A DNA stretch of 64,000 bases from Actimicrobium sp034313845 (GTDB taxonomy: Bacteria; Pseudomonadota; Gammaproteobacteria; Burkholderiales; Burkholderiaceae_D), in the NCBI RefSeq assembly GCF_034313845.1, contig NZ_JAVIWN010000001.1; one strand, written 5' to 3'. Below, piece by piece: positions 45,101 to 54,453 of the stretch. Numbering within the stretch: the stretch's first letter is position 1; each line of letters starts with the position of its first letter. The position numbers and the translations under genes were made by a program. Under the pieces are notes generated by a model. It did not search any database. It worked only from the letters and a program-made list of their open reading frames with translations, and had not been told where the DNA came from.

Positions 45101-48100
45101 AGTCCTGAGCCTACCTTCAGAGCTACGCGCCGCACTGTTGCCGCTTATGGCCGGAGCGACCTTCACAGAAGAAACCCTTTGCGAGGGTTGTTTGCCATTG
45201 CTCGTAATGCTACGTAGCCATGCGGTCACGGCATTTGCTGTTGGTGATGAGTCTGATTACGAACCGCTTTATGAGGCGTTCAAAAAGCACTACCTCAAGC
45301 GAACAGCAGAGTGGTCGACGAAGGATGTGTCATTCGTGTTCTGCTTTCCGGCGCTTACTACTGTTAGCGAGTCTTTCCGTTCGCGCGTCGAAGTCGACGT
45401 GTACTTCTGCAGAAAATACGTTATTCAGCTGAGCCAGGACTTGGCAGGCTGCCTCGCTAGGTTGCCCTTCCTGCCGCTATCGCCAGTAACGCTAGGGGTA
45501 CAGACGCGCCCTCCATCCGCCCAGACGTTACTTCGACAAAATAATTTAAAAGCAGAGCTGGCTAAGGCCCTCGTCGTACCCTCGCAGAGTAGCGCGAGTT
45601 CGATTTTTGGTGCGTGTATCGAAGGAATCTACGGTGCGCCTGATAAAGTCGCGGGGGCGTCCGTAGAGGCATACTCGGAGCCCACGACTGAAGAGCGAGT
45701 ACAGGCCACACTTAAGTCGATTTCGATCCAGAACTTCCGAGCCTATCGAATAAAGAAAGAGTTCGAGCTGGGCTCTGCCATCACCGTTTTGTACGGTCCC
45801 AACGGATTTGGTAAGACGTCATTCTTCGATGCAATCGACTTTGCAGTAACTGGCGGCGTCGGTCGGCTTGCCAAGTCTAGCGGGGGCTTGTCAAAAGCGG
45901 CGAAGCACTTAGACAGTGGTGACGAGTCGACCGTTGTTACTCTTACACTCGAGCGTGAAGGTAAGCAGCACGTTATCACCCGCGATTTGGCAGAACACAA
46001 CAACGCTCAGGTGAATGGGAAGGCGACATCTAGAAAAGACGTATTGAGTCTTCTGACTGGCGGGGCCCCAGCCGCAGCTGATCGCGTGGAAAACATGGTG
46101 GCTCTGTTTCGAGCCACCCACTTGTTTAGTCAGGATAGCCAAGAGCTCACCCGTGACGTAGCGGAAAAGTGCGAATTGCCGGCGGATATCGTGTCGCGCA
46201 TGCTCGCATTCGAAGACTATGTGAGCGGCTTGAAAAAGGCCGAGGACGTGCTGAGGCTCGCACGGCAGACGCTCGCCGAAGCACGGAAGCAAGCTCAGAC
46301 AGCTCGCGGTTCCATTGACGCAGAACGGGTGGAATTAAAGCGACTTGAGGGCCTTGCCTCTACGGATACTTCACCGGACGCTCTTAACATCAGGTTCACC
46401 GAGTTAGAGCAAGCAATTTCGGCCGCGGGATTCAACATGTCTGGCATCAGCTCTCGCGACACAAGGGCTCTTCGCGCCATGCTGGAGTCTGCCGCAACTG
46501 AAGCGCTCAGTTCGCGCGCGACAGTGTCCAAGGCCCTTGAGCACGTCGCAGCTTTGCAGACGCTGCATGGGCAACTCGATCCGATGCGCGCGCAGCTAGA
46601 TGAACGTAAGGCGCTAGTAGAAATAGCTGACGCGAGCGCCAATGCGGTGTCGGAGCGCCTCGTTTTGCTTATGACCGAAGTTGCTCGGTTAAAGGCCAAG
46701 GAACAGATCGTACAGAACCAGCGCGGTTCGTTCGCTTGGGCTGTCTCGGTTCAACCGGAGTATGCGCAGTTGGTTGCACAGAGTCAGGCGCTCGCTGAAA
46801 GTTTATCGACGTTCAATCAGCTTCTCAACGAAAAAAGGGAGAACCAATTCAACGCGTTGGGTGCTCGGCAGGATGCGGCAGCAACACTTCAGCGCCTTGA
46901 TGCCACCCTAAATATTGCAGTAGATGCTGTAACTCAAGTGCAACGAGTCAAAGAACATGCAGGTCGCTGGGTACAGGTAGATTCAAGATTGGTACTCGTA
47001 CGAACCCTCGAGGAAAAGCTGAGGGGCTTGCCCGATGCGAAACGCGCGCGGCTGGGCGAAGCGCATCAGGCCGTCGTGGCGCAGGAATATCTTGTTGCTC
47101 GCGTTGAGCGAGAACTTGGTTCAGCCAGGACCAACGATACAAATCTACAGAAATTGATTGCCGAGCTCCGCACGCACGTGGATGGCGCGACGTGCTCGCT
47201 CTGCGGGCATGACCACGGTAGTCAAGTCGCGCTGTTGGCTGCAATCGACGGACGGATGGCTCAAAGTGAATTCGTCGTTCGATTGAGTGAGACGCTGGTT
47301 GCCGAGCGGACAAAGCTTCAGGCGCAGGCGGCTGTGAGACAAGCCCTGTCCGACGAGTTGAGCCAAGTTGAACAGCAGTTGAGGCAAGGCAAGGCTGAAC
47401 TTGAGGAACTCGAGCGGGAGCGAACGACCTTTGCGGCGGCGCTGAGCTCGATTGGGCTATCTCTATCGAACGATATAACTCAACAGCTTTCACAGACGAG
47501 CACGAATGTGAATGAGGCGAAGATTCGCGCTGCGAGCGCCGTCAACAATGCGCGGCAACTGCTGGCGGCTGCAGATGCCACCCTTGCTGCCGCTCAGGAT
47601 GACTATCAAGCATTGGAGCGCGAACGCTTGGCCTCAACGACCTCGTTGGAGAGAGCGAAGGGACGGCTGAACGGACTTCTTGCCGAAGCGAATCATGGTG
47701 CAGTCGATCTTGCGTTGGGCATGCCTGGTTTGGTCGAGCAGCTGGAAGATATGGATGCGCGATACGTTCAAGCAAGTTTGTCTGTCAAAAATGCAAGCAC
47801 CTCGCTGGATGCCCAAAGGGCCGTTCATTCAGCTGCGAAGGCAACTATTGCAGCTGCGCGTACCAGCTACCAAGAGGCAGCTCAGATATTGAGCACCTAC
47901 AATACGAATGTTCAGTCACTGGTCGCAGCGCTTGCCGCTTCAGGACTTGATAGCGAAATTTCTGAGGAGAAATTACATCAGCGGGTTCAGGATGCAGCCA
48001 CACGGGAAACGATAGCGCTCCATTTACGTAACCGCGTCGCCGACATTGAAGTAGCCGTGGATACAGCAGCAACTTCCGCTGCCTTCCAGAACATGCGCGA

Positions 48101-48704
48101 CCGAATTCTGGGCAGCGAAAAACTGGTGGAGCAGGCTGAGGAGCGCGCTGGAAAAGTTGAGCCTTGGGTGACCTATTTCGAGGACGTCACGAAGTTGTTG
48201 GGTGGCCAGCAGGCGGTCGCGACCGAACACTTTATTGAACAGTACGGGCCTAGGACTGCAGTAATTCAGCAGCGGCTGCGCCCAGTCTATGGGTTCGGCG
48301 AAATTAAAGTGTCTAGCAAGGATTCCGCCATCGGCATCCGAGTGCACCGAAATGGCCAGGAGTTGCGGCCTACCGACTATTTCAGTCAATCGCAGGTGCA
48401 GACGCTCGTCCTAGGACTATTTTTGACAGCCTGCAGTTCTCAGACATGGTCCGGATTTTCGTCGATCATGATGGATGACCCCGTGACGCATTTCGATGAC
48501 CTTAATACTTACGCACTACTGGACCTGATATTGGGGCTGCAGAGCTCACCAGAAGGAGAGAGGCAGTTCGTCATTTCCACGTGCGACGAGAAACTACTGC
48601 AGTTAGCGCGCCAGAAATTCAGACACATGGGCGCTGCGGCGAAGTTCTATAGGTTCTCGGCCATCGGAGCTGAAGGGCCGATGGTGAGCCAGATTCCTGC
48701 CTGA
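45084..48704 (+). CDS. Rad50/SMC-like ATPase with zinc hook and N-terminal extra domain
   Basis: A 1206-residue ATPase. About residues 1-215 are an extra domain with 'VDVYFCRKYVIQLS', resembling the middle-component-1 type domain of ABC-three-component conflict systems (tentative). Then 'SISIQNFRAYR' and Walker A 'YGPNGFGKTSFF' (about residue 235), long coiled coils, a Rad50-type zinc hook C704-x2-C707 ('CSLCGHDHG'), a second coil, signature-like 'YFSQSQVQTLVLGL' and Walker B 'IMMDDPVTHFDD'. The closing 'FVISTCDEKLLQLAR' is also typical of SMC-like defence ATPases. ATG 45084 follows AAGG and overlaps the nitrilase gene; a TTG one codon earlier is an alternative. Probably a DNA-sensing scaffold controlling the nitrilase-fold partner (inference). 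Confidence 0.82.
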   Translation: MLQSPEVLSLPSELRAALLPLMAGATFTEETLCEGCLPLLVMLRSHAVTAFAVGDESDYEPLYEAFKKHYLKRTAEWSTKDVSFVFCFPALTTVSESFRSRVEVDVYFCRKYVIQLSQDLAGCLARLPFLPLSPVTLGVQTRPPSAQTLLRQNNLKAELAKALVVPSQSSASSIFGACIEGIYGAPDKVAGASVEAYSEPTTEERVQATLKSISIQNFRAYRIKKEFELGSAITVLYGPNGFGKTSFFDAIDFAVTGGVGRLAKSSGGLSKAAKHLDSGDESTVVTLTLEREGKQHVITRDLAEHNNAQVNGKATSRKDVLSLLTGGAPAAADRVENMVALFRATHLFSQDSQELTRDVAEKCELPADIVSRMLAFEDYVSGLKKAEDVLRLARQTLAEARKQAQTARGSIDAERVELKRLEGLASTDTSPDALNIRFTELEQAISAAGFNMSGISSRDTRALRAMLESAATEALSSRATVSKALEHVAALQTLHGQLDPMRAQLDERKALVEIADASANAVSERLVLLMTEVARLKAKEQIVQNQRGSFAWAVSVQPEYAQLVAQSQALAESLSTFNQLLNEKRENQFNALGARQDAAATLQRLDATLNIAVDAVTQVQRVKEHAGRWVQVDSRLVLVRTLEEKLRGLPDAKRARLGEAHQAVVAQEYLVARVERELGSARTNDTNLQKLIAELRTHVDGATCSLCGHDHGSQVALLAAIDGRMAQSEFVVRLSETLVAERTKLQAQAAVRQALSDELSQVEQQLRQGKAELEELERERTTFAAALSSIGLSLSNDITQQLSQTSTNVNEAKIRAASAVNNARQLLAAADATLAAAQDDYQALERERLASTTSLERAKGRLNGLLAEANHGAVDLALGMPGLVEQLEDMDARYVQASLSVKNASTSLDAQRAVHSAAKATIAAARTSYQEAAQILSTYNTNVQSLVAALAASGLDSEISEEKLHQRVQDAATRETIALHLRNRVADIEVAVDTAATSAAFQNMRDRILGSEKLVEQAEERAGKVEPWVTYFEDVTKLLGGQQAVATEHFIEQYGPRTAVIQQRLRPVYGFGEIKVSSKDSAIGIRVHRNGQELRPTDYFSQSQVQTLVLGLFLTACSSQTWSGFSSIMMDDPVTHFDDLNTYALLDLILGLQSSPEGERQFVISTCDEKLLQLARQKFRHMGAAAKFYRFSAIGAEGPMVSQIPA

Positions 48705-48892
48705 TGCAAAGTTCCAAAATGAAGCATTTATGTGGCCGGCGCTGCAGCGCTTCCAATTGCTACTCAAAATTAGAATGCCAAGCCGAGCTGTAACGGAAAG
48801 GTCCGCAAACCATCCAATCTTGTAGGAGATTCTGGCGACCAAGGTGAGCGGTGGTTTGAATTCGAGTTACTACAGATTACAGAAAATTTCAT
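48705..48892. other. gap between SMC gene and pglZ with 12-bp palindrome
   Basis: This 188-bp break is the longest inside the BREX gene run. It holds a perfect palindrome GCGCTGCAGCGC at 48739-48750 and possibly a secondary promoter for pglZ-brxL, which would otherwise be far from the brxA promoter. No clear ribosome binding site precedes ATG 48893. Confidence 0.45.
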
Positions 48893-51508
48893 ATGAGCCA
48901 AAAACGCCTATTTGATAGTTTGACCGCCATGTTCTCGGACCAGCCGGTAGTTTTCTGGCATGACATCGAGGCAGAATTTTGCGGCGCCGTCGACGGCCTC
49001 CAGCTCGATGGGGTGCAATTAGTTCACCTGGATGACACTGCAGCCTTGCAGGTGAAGCTCAACATCGAACGGACTCCAGACCAGCGTTGGCTTATATACA
49101 GTGCCAAGCCAGAGCCGGAACCGACAAAAGACTGGCTGCTCGATGTGCGCATGCGCAGCAAGTCGTTCCGGGCAGACTCGACATCCATCCTGCTGGAAGA
49201 CTTGGGCCTGACAACACTGGGCCTACGTCAACACCTGAAAGACCGAACAAAGTTCCTCCGCGCCAAAGACCGTTCGGATCGCCTCAAACGGCTGGTTTTG
49301 CCTAGCGACGGCGCAACGGATCTGGACCGCAAAATGATGGCGGTGCTGGCCCGTGCCGACCAGCCAGACCTGTTTTCCATATTGCAGCGCCTCTATGGCG
49401 CGATGGTCGTTGATGGTCTCGGGGATCTGACGGCGCAGCCCAAAGCCTGGCAAGAATTTGCGGCCAATGATTTGACGCCGGCGTTCTGGGATCTGGTGCA
49501 GGTTCAATTCGGCTACGCCGATGCGAATCCAAGTTTACGCGATCTGTTGCTACGCATTCTGGTGACCGATTTTTGTCGTGGTCTGCAGGGCGATACCCCG
49601 CGTCAGCTGGCGCATTTTGTGTTACCTGACCGGAGCCTCGCGGCAAATGCATCGGTCTTTGTCGCACGTTGGCGTTCCGATATCGCCCAGTTCGCAAGTT
49701 ACAACGCCTTGGCGCAAGCGGTGGCCAACGAGCTTGAACTGGTGAGTTTGTTGTCGGGACACTCCGCAGAGCAGTTGGTCGAGTGCATGACGTTTGAAGA
49801 TGTCGAACTGCGCGTCGTGCAAGACCTCAAGCAGCGCATCGTGGTCGGTGCCGGCGCCAACATGGATGTGGTGCGCGCATTGATGGCGCGCCGTCGAGAT
49901 GGCCATTGGGCCAACCCGCTTTTGGCAAGCGCCAATGAGCGCACTCGTGCACTGGCTGCCTGTTACGACGCATTGACTGCGGCGGCTGACTTTTTCAGTC
50001 TGAAGGCGACGCATGCCGCAGGCTTTAGCTTTGCCGATGCGGGCACCGCATTCGCTCAATATCGTGATGAGCTGTATCGCTTTGACCAGTTGTACCGGCA
50101 TTTCCACACGGCGGCCGACGCAGTGGAACCCACAGGCTGGGCGGTTTTGCATGGGTTACGCGAGACGATTGAAGGCGTGTATTCAGGCTGGTTTATTCCG
50201 CAGTTGAGTACCGCCTGGTCAACAGTGCTGGAAGGGCCTCAGGGTCTGCTTAGCAATTGGAAGCTGCCGGAGGTGGTGTCCCAACAGGCGTTTTATGAAC
50301 GTCGGGTGCTGCCGCTGTTTGACGGTGGCGTCAAACGGGTGTTCGTGTTGATTTCCGATGCATTCCGCTATGAAGTCGCACAGGAACTTGTGCAGCATAC
50401 CAATAGCAAAAGCCGCTTCAAGGCATCGCTGGAGGGCATGCTGGGGGTTTTGCCAAGTTACACCGCACTGGGTATGGCCGCCTTGCTGCCGCATCAGACA
50501 CTGGCGTACAAAGAGAGTGCCAACCTGGATGTGCTGGTCGATGGTCATTTGGTGGCTACGCTGGAGCAGCGGTGCGAACAGTTGCAACGCTTTGGCGGCC
50601 TGGCGATTAAAGCGGAAGACTTGATGGCGTTGGGCAAAGACAAGGGCAGGGAGCTGGTACGCGACCAGAAGCTGGTCTACATCTATCACGACCGAATCGA
50701 CATGATTGGCGACAAGCAGGCGTCCGAAACCAAGACCTTTGAAGCGGCTGCGCAAACGGTGCAAGAACTCGCCAATGTGCTGGGCTTTGTCATCAACAGC
50801 CTCAATGGATCGACGGTGCTGGTCACCGCAGACCATGGCTTTATGTACCAGGAATCGGCACTGGACGACGCCGATAAATCCACGCTTGAAGAGAAGCCTG
50901 CAGGCACTTTAAAAGCCAAGAAGCGCTACCTGATTGGCCGCGACTTGGGCGCGACGGCGAAGGCGTGGTCTGGCAATACGGCGGTAACTGCGGGCACTAC
51001 CCCGGAGGGAAGTCTGGACTTCTGGCTGCCCAAGGGCGCAAGCCGCTTCCATTTTGCAGGGGGTGCCCGTTTTGTGCATGGCAGCGCCATGCCGCAGGAG
51101 GTCGTGGTGCCGGTCATTACGGTGCGCGTGAGCGAAGCGGAAAACGCCAAGACAAAGTATGTCAGCGTCAGCTTGCTGGGCACCGTGAACAAGGTCGTGA
51201 CCAATACCCAGCGATTCGAATTTATCCAGACCGATGCGGTATCGGAGCGCGTGTTGGCGCGGTCGGTGGTGGTGTCGTTGCGCGATTTCTCTGATGACGG
51301 CAAGCCGATCAGCAATGAACAGTCCATCACATTCGACAGCACGTCACAGCTGCTTGATGAGCGCAAACGCACCATTTTCTTGACGGTGCAGGCGGGCACG
51401 CATGACCCGCACAAACGCTATGACCTGGTGATGCGCGACGCGGTCAGCAAAGTGGAAGTGCTGCGCTTGCCCATAAAGGTAGACTTGGCGTTTGGTAATG
51501 ACTTTTGA
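48893..51508 (+). CDS. pglZ: BREX protein PglZ, alkaline phosphatase superfamily
   Basis: An 871-residue type I PglZ. The phosphatase-superfamily metal sites are recognisable as 'LISDAFRYEVAQEL' at about residue 488 and 'TADHGFMYQ' at about residue 645. The N-terminal 'PVVFWHDIEAEF' is conserved in PglZ and is the part duplicated in the remnant at 43167. PglZ is essential to BREX, probably as a nuclease/phosphoesterase acting with PglX. It has the GC-rich composition of the core BREX genes. The stop lies 8 bp before the chosen brxL start. Confidence 0.92.
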   Translation: MSQKRLFDSLTAMFSDQPVVFWHDIEAEFCGAVDGLQLDGVQLVHLDDTAALQVKLNIERTPDQRWLIYSAKPEPEPTKDWLLDVRMRSKSFRADSTSILLEDLGLTTLGLRQHLKDRTKFLRAKDRSDRLKRLVLPSDGATDLDRKMMAVLARADQPDLFSILQRLYGAMVVDGLGDLTAQPKAWQEFAANDLTPAFWDLVQVQFGYADANPSLRDLLLRILVTDFCRGLQGDTPRQLAHFVLPDRSLAANASVFVARWRSDIAQFASYNALAQAVANELELVSLLSGHSAEQLVECMTFEDVELRVVQDLKQRIVVGAGANMDVVRALMARRRDGHWANPLLASANERTRALAACYDALTAAADFFSLKATHAAGFSFADAGTAFAQYRDELYRFDQLYRHFHTAADAVEPTGWAVLHGLRETIEGVYSGWFIPQLSTAWSTVLEGPQGLLSNWKLPEVVSQQAFYERRVLPLFDGGVKRVFVLISDAFRYEVAQELVQHTNSKSRFKASLEGMLGVLPSYTALGMAALLPHQTLAYKESANLDVLVDGHLVATLEQRCEQLQRFGGLAIKAEDLMALGKDKGRELVRDQKLVYIYHDRIDMIGDKQASETKTFEAAAQTVQELANVLGFVINSLNGSTVLVTADHGFMYQESALDDADKSTLEEKPAGTLKAKKRYLIGRDLGATAKAWSGNTAVTAGTTPEGSLDFWLPKGASRFHFAGGARFVHGSAMPQEVVVPVITVRVSEAENAKTKYVSVSLLGTVNKVVTNTQRFEFIQTDAVSERVLARSVVVSLRDFSDDGKPISNEQSITFDSTSQLLDERKRTIFLTVQAGTHDPHKRYDLVMRDAVSKVEVLRLPIKVDLAFGNDF

Positions 51509-51516
51509 AAATTGAA

Positions 51517-53577
51517 ATGATGCAGACTCCGACACCAACCGACCCAGTAGCCAATGCACTGCCAGATACCAGCCTGGACACGTTACTCAATACGTATTTC
51601 GCTGGCAAGGTCGTGCGAAAAGATCTGACCAAGTTGATTAAAGAGGGCGCGAACGTTCCGGTTTATGTTCTGGAATACCTGCTAGGTATGTACTGCGCCA
51701 GTAATGACGAGGAGGTCATCCAGGGCGGATTGGTCAACGTCAAACGCATCCTGACTGAGAACTATGTGCGGCCGGACGAGGCCGAGAAGGTGAAGTCCAA
51801 GGTGCGTGAAAGCGGCACCTACAAGGTCATCGATAAGGTGACCGTCAAGCTCAATGAGAAGCGCGATGTGTACGAGGCGCTGCTGTCGAACCTTGGGGTG
51901 AAGAACGCCGAGATATCCGATAGCTATGTCCGGCAGTTCGAGAAATTGCTGGTCGGCGGTATCTGGTGCATCGTCACATTGAAATACCATTTCGAAGAAG
52001 ACCAGAAGGGTTCGCCTTTTTCTGTCACGGAACTCAAGCCTATCCAGATGCCGAACATGGATATGTCTGCCTTGTTTGAGGCGCGCAAGTCGTTCACCGA
52101 TGAGCAGTGGATTGATGCGTTGATTCGCTCGACTGGCATGGAGCCTAGCCATTTCAAGGAACGTGTGAAGTGGCATCTGCTGGCACGGATGGTGCCGTTG
52201 GTGGAAAACAATTACAACTTCTGCGAACTCGGGCCGCGTGGCACTGGCAAGAGTCACATTTACAAGGAAATCAGCCCGAACAGCATTCTGGTATCCGGCG
52301 GCCAGACTACGGTGGCCAACCTTTTCTACAACATGAGTGCGCGCAAGGTCGGCCTGGTTGGCTTGTGGGATGTGGTCGCGTTTGATGAAGTGGCCGGCAT
52401 CAATTTCAAAGACACCGACGGCGTACAAATCATGAAGGACTACATGGCTTCCGGCTCGTTCAGCCGGGGTCGCGAGTCTATTAATGCCAGTGCGGCGATG
52501 GTATTTGTCGGCAACATTAATCAGAGCGTTGAGTCGTTGGTGAAAACCTCGCACCTGTTGGCGCCATTTCCGGAAGCGATGATTGATTCGGCATTTTTTG
52601 ACCGCTTTCATGCTTATGTTCCGGGCTGGGAAATCCCGAAAATGCGGCCGGAGTTTTTTACCAATCAGTACGGCCTGATTGTCGATTACCTGGCTGAATA
52701 CCTGCGCGAGATGCGCAAGCAAAGCTTTGCTGATGCGATTGATAAGTGGTTCAAGCTGGGGAATAACCTGAACCAGCGCGACACCATCGCGGTGCGTAGA
52801 ACCACTTCAGGCCTGCTCAAGCTGGTCTGTCCCAACGGTGAGTACACCAAGGACTCGGTGCGTAAATGCCTGGAATACGCGTTGGAGGCACGCCGTCGCG
52901 TCAAAGAACAGCTCAAGAAAATTGGTGGCATGGAGTTCTATGACGTTCATTTCAGCTACATCGACCTGGAGGACAGCGTTGAGCGTTTTGTGACCGTGCC
53001 TGAGCAGTCGAGCGGTGCGCTTGTGCCTGAAGGACGCCTGTCGCCAGGAACCTTGCACACGATCAGCATGGGGACATCCGAGATGCCTGGCATTTACCGT
53101 CTGGAGATTCAATCTATTCCTGGGTCGGGTAAGGCAAACGTCTCTGGCGTGGCACCGCGTGAAGCAGTGCGCGTCGCGTTCGACTATTTCAAAGCCAACT
53201 CATCTCGCGTCAGTGCGGCCATCAAGCCGGGTGAGCGCGATTTTCATACCCATCTGGTGGAGTTGCAAAATAGCGGTGCTCCGAAGGCATTCACGCTGGC
53301 GAGCTTTATTGCTCTTTGTTCTGCGGCGCTGGGTAAGCCGGTGCAATCACAGCTGGCTGTGATGGGCGATATGAGCTTGGGCGGAACGATTGTGCAGGTG
53401 CAGAGTCTTGCGGAGTGCATGCAGGTTGCGTTTGATGCTGGTGCTAAGCGCATTCTGCTGCCGATGTCGAGTGTGACTGACATTGCTACTGTGCCTGGGG
53501 AGTTGTTTGCCAAGTTTCAGACTAGTTTTTATTCGGATCCGGTGGATGCTGTTTTTAAAGCTTTGGGTGTTGAGTGA
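51517..53577 (+). CDS. brxL: BREX protein BrxL, AAA+ with Lon-like C-terminal fold
   Basis: A protein of 686 residues from ATG 51517; a TTG at 51505 overlapping the pglZ stop is an alternative, and neither has a clear ribosome binding site. It has the N-terminal 'TYFAGKVVRKDLTKLIKEG', Walker A 'GPRGTGKSH' (about residue 240), Walker B 'VVAFDEVAGI' and a C-terminal Lon-like domain. By eye the Lon catalytic Ser position reads Lys (K590 in 'GAPKAF') and the catalytic Lys position reads Cys (C634 in 'AECMQ'), so proteolysis is unlikely, matching published views of BrxL as a DNA-bound AAA+ ring. It completes the type I BREX set. Confidence 0.92.
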   Translation: MMQTPTPTDPVANALPDTSLDTLLNTYFAGKVVRKDLTKLIKEGANVPVYVLEYLLGMYCASNDEEVIQGGLVNVKRILTENYVRPDEAEKVKSKVRESGTYKVIDKVTVKLNEKRDVYEALLSNLGVKNAEISDSYVRQFEKLLVGGIWCIVTLKYHFEEDQKGSPFSVTELKPIQMPNMDMSALFEARKSFTDEQWIDALIRSTGMEPSHFKERVKWHLLARMVPLVENNYNFCELGPRGTGKSHIYKEISPNSILVSGGQTTVANLFYNMSARKVGLVGLWDVVAFDEVAGINFKDTDGVQIMKDYMASGSFSRGRESINASAAMVFVGNINQSVESLVKTSHLLAPFPEAMIDSAFFDRFHAYVPGWEIPKMRPEFFTNQYGLIVDYLAEYLREMRKQSFADAIDKWFKLGNNLNQRDTIAVRRTTSGLLKLVCPNGEYTKDSVRKCLEYALEARRRVKEQLKKIGGMEFYDVHFSYIDLEDSVERFVTVPEQSSGALVPEGRLSPGTLHTISMGTSEMPGIYRLEIQSIPGSGKANVSGVAPREAVRVAFDYFKANSSRVSAAIKPGERDFHTHLVELQNSGAPKAFTLASFIALCSAALGKPVQSQLAVMGDMSLGGTIVQVQSLAECMQVAFDAGAKRILLPMSSVTDIATVPGELFAKFQTSFYSDPVDAVFKALGVE

Positions 53578-53873
53578 ACTTGCAATGTTGGCCCACAGGG
53601 GCGTTGGTAAGGGGCCGCTCTCAGACGGGGTAAGCGTGGTTTTTGCACCGTGTAAATATTCATGGTGTGGTGACCATGATCCAAGCGCGCCGCGTGACAA
53701 ACAACGGAAGGCAGGAGAATTGACGCTGGTGGCGAACATGTCATACGCTTGACGGCGACATGACCAGCTAGAAAGTCATCCCGCGAGGATAAGGCAACGC
53801 ATTGCAAAGGCTACGCTTCCGTTGTACCGTTCGCCCGCCAATACGGCCAATTATCGGAACTGGATTGGCCGTT
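53578..53873. other. gap downstream of brxL, no gene recognised
   Basis: This 296-bp region holds only short open frames without motifs, and I see no hairpin with a T tract. It is the right edge of the BREX operon. Confidence 0.4.
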
Positions 53874-54179
53874 TCAAGTGTGCCTGCCCAAGCTCATGCG
53901 CTGATGCAGGATGCGGACGACGGCAACCGATTCTTTGCGCTGACGGTAGACAATGACATGGGATCCTACCAGATAAGCACAATGTGTCGGCGGCAAGTCC
54001 GCCCGGTGATGTCCGAGAGCGGGGTTGCAGCCAATTGACTCTAGCGCGCCATCAAGCTTGTCGCGATAAATCATTAGTTGATTTTCACCCCAGGTCTCGC
54101 CGGTATATCGCAGGATATCGATGAAATCTTGCATCGCCTTTACAGAAAGAACGAGCTGACAAGGCTTACGGGAGGACAT
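53874..54179 (-). CDS. ParE/RelE-type toxin
   Basis: A 101-residue protein from ATG 54179 (GGAG absent, but GTCCTCCC on this strand's complement gives a usable site). 'SVKAMQDFIDILRYTGETWGENQ' at the start and 'HCAYLVGSHVIVYRQRKESVAVVRILHQRM' at the end are the ParE-type toxin pattern, where the final strand 'VVRILHQRMS' is characteristic. ParE toxins inhibit gyrase. The start overlaps the antitoxin stop by 14 bp on the same strand. The open frame extends eight codons further upstream without family likeness. Confidence 0.82.
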   Translation of the reverse strand: MSSRKPCQLVLSVKAMQDFIDILRYTGETWGENQLMIYRDKLDGALESIGCNPALGHHRADLPPTHCAYLVGSHVIVYRQRKESVAVVRILHQRMSLGRHT

Positions 54180-54453
54180 CCGGATCCAGTGGCTTGGTGC
54201 CATGCATGGCCGCTATGGCAAGTTCTGTGATCGTATCGCGTGTCTGGGACGAGTAAACGATTTCATCGCCCCTGTCGAGTTGTTCATCACCTTGCCTGAT
54301 AGCCAACTGCCATGCTGCAAGACGGATTTCTTCTGACTGCATGCGGCGAATTGCATCCCGGATTACCTCGGTGGCATTCCCATAAAAGCCGTTCGTTACC
54401 TTTCCCTTTATAAATCCTTCCATTTCCGGCGACAGATTGATGTGCATGGTCAT
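54166..54453 (-). CDS. ParD-type antitoxin
   Basis: A 95-residue protein with a ribbon-helix-helix N-terminus ('MHINLSPEMEGFIKGKVTNGFYGNATEVIRDAIRRM' region), the ParD/CopG pattern, and an acidic/disordered C-terminus that would wrap the toxin. The start ATG 54453 follows AAGGAA; the longer open frame has no site. Antitoxin first, toxin second, overlapping, is the classical order, and ParD proteins repress their own promoter. Confidence 0.82.
   Translation of the reverse strand: MTMHINLSPEMEGFIKGKVTNGFYGNATEVIRDAIRRMQSEEIRLAAWQLAIRQGDEQLDRGDEIVYSSQTRDTITELAIAAMHGTKPLDPDVLP

Noticed and set aside
43313..48704. Calling the nitrilase+SMC pair Lamassu
   Set aside because: The SMC part is similar in style, but no separate LmuC-like gene is present and the effector is not one I know for Lamassu, so a name is not justified without a search.
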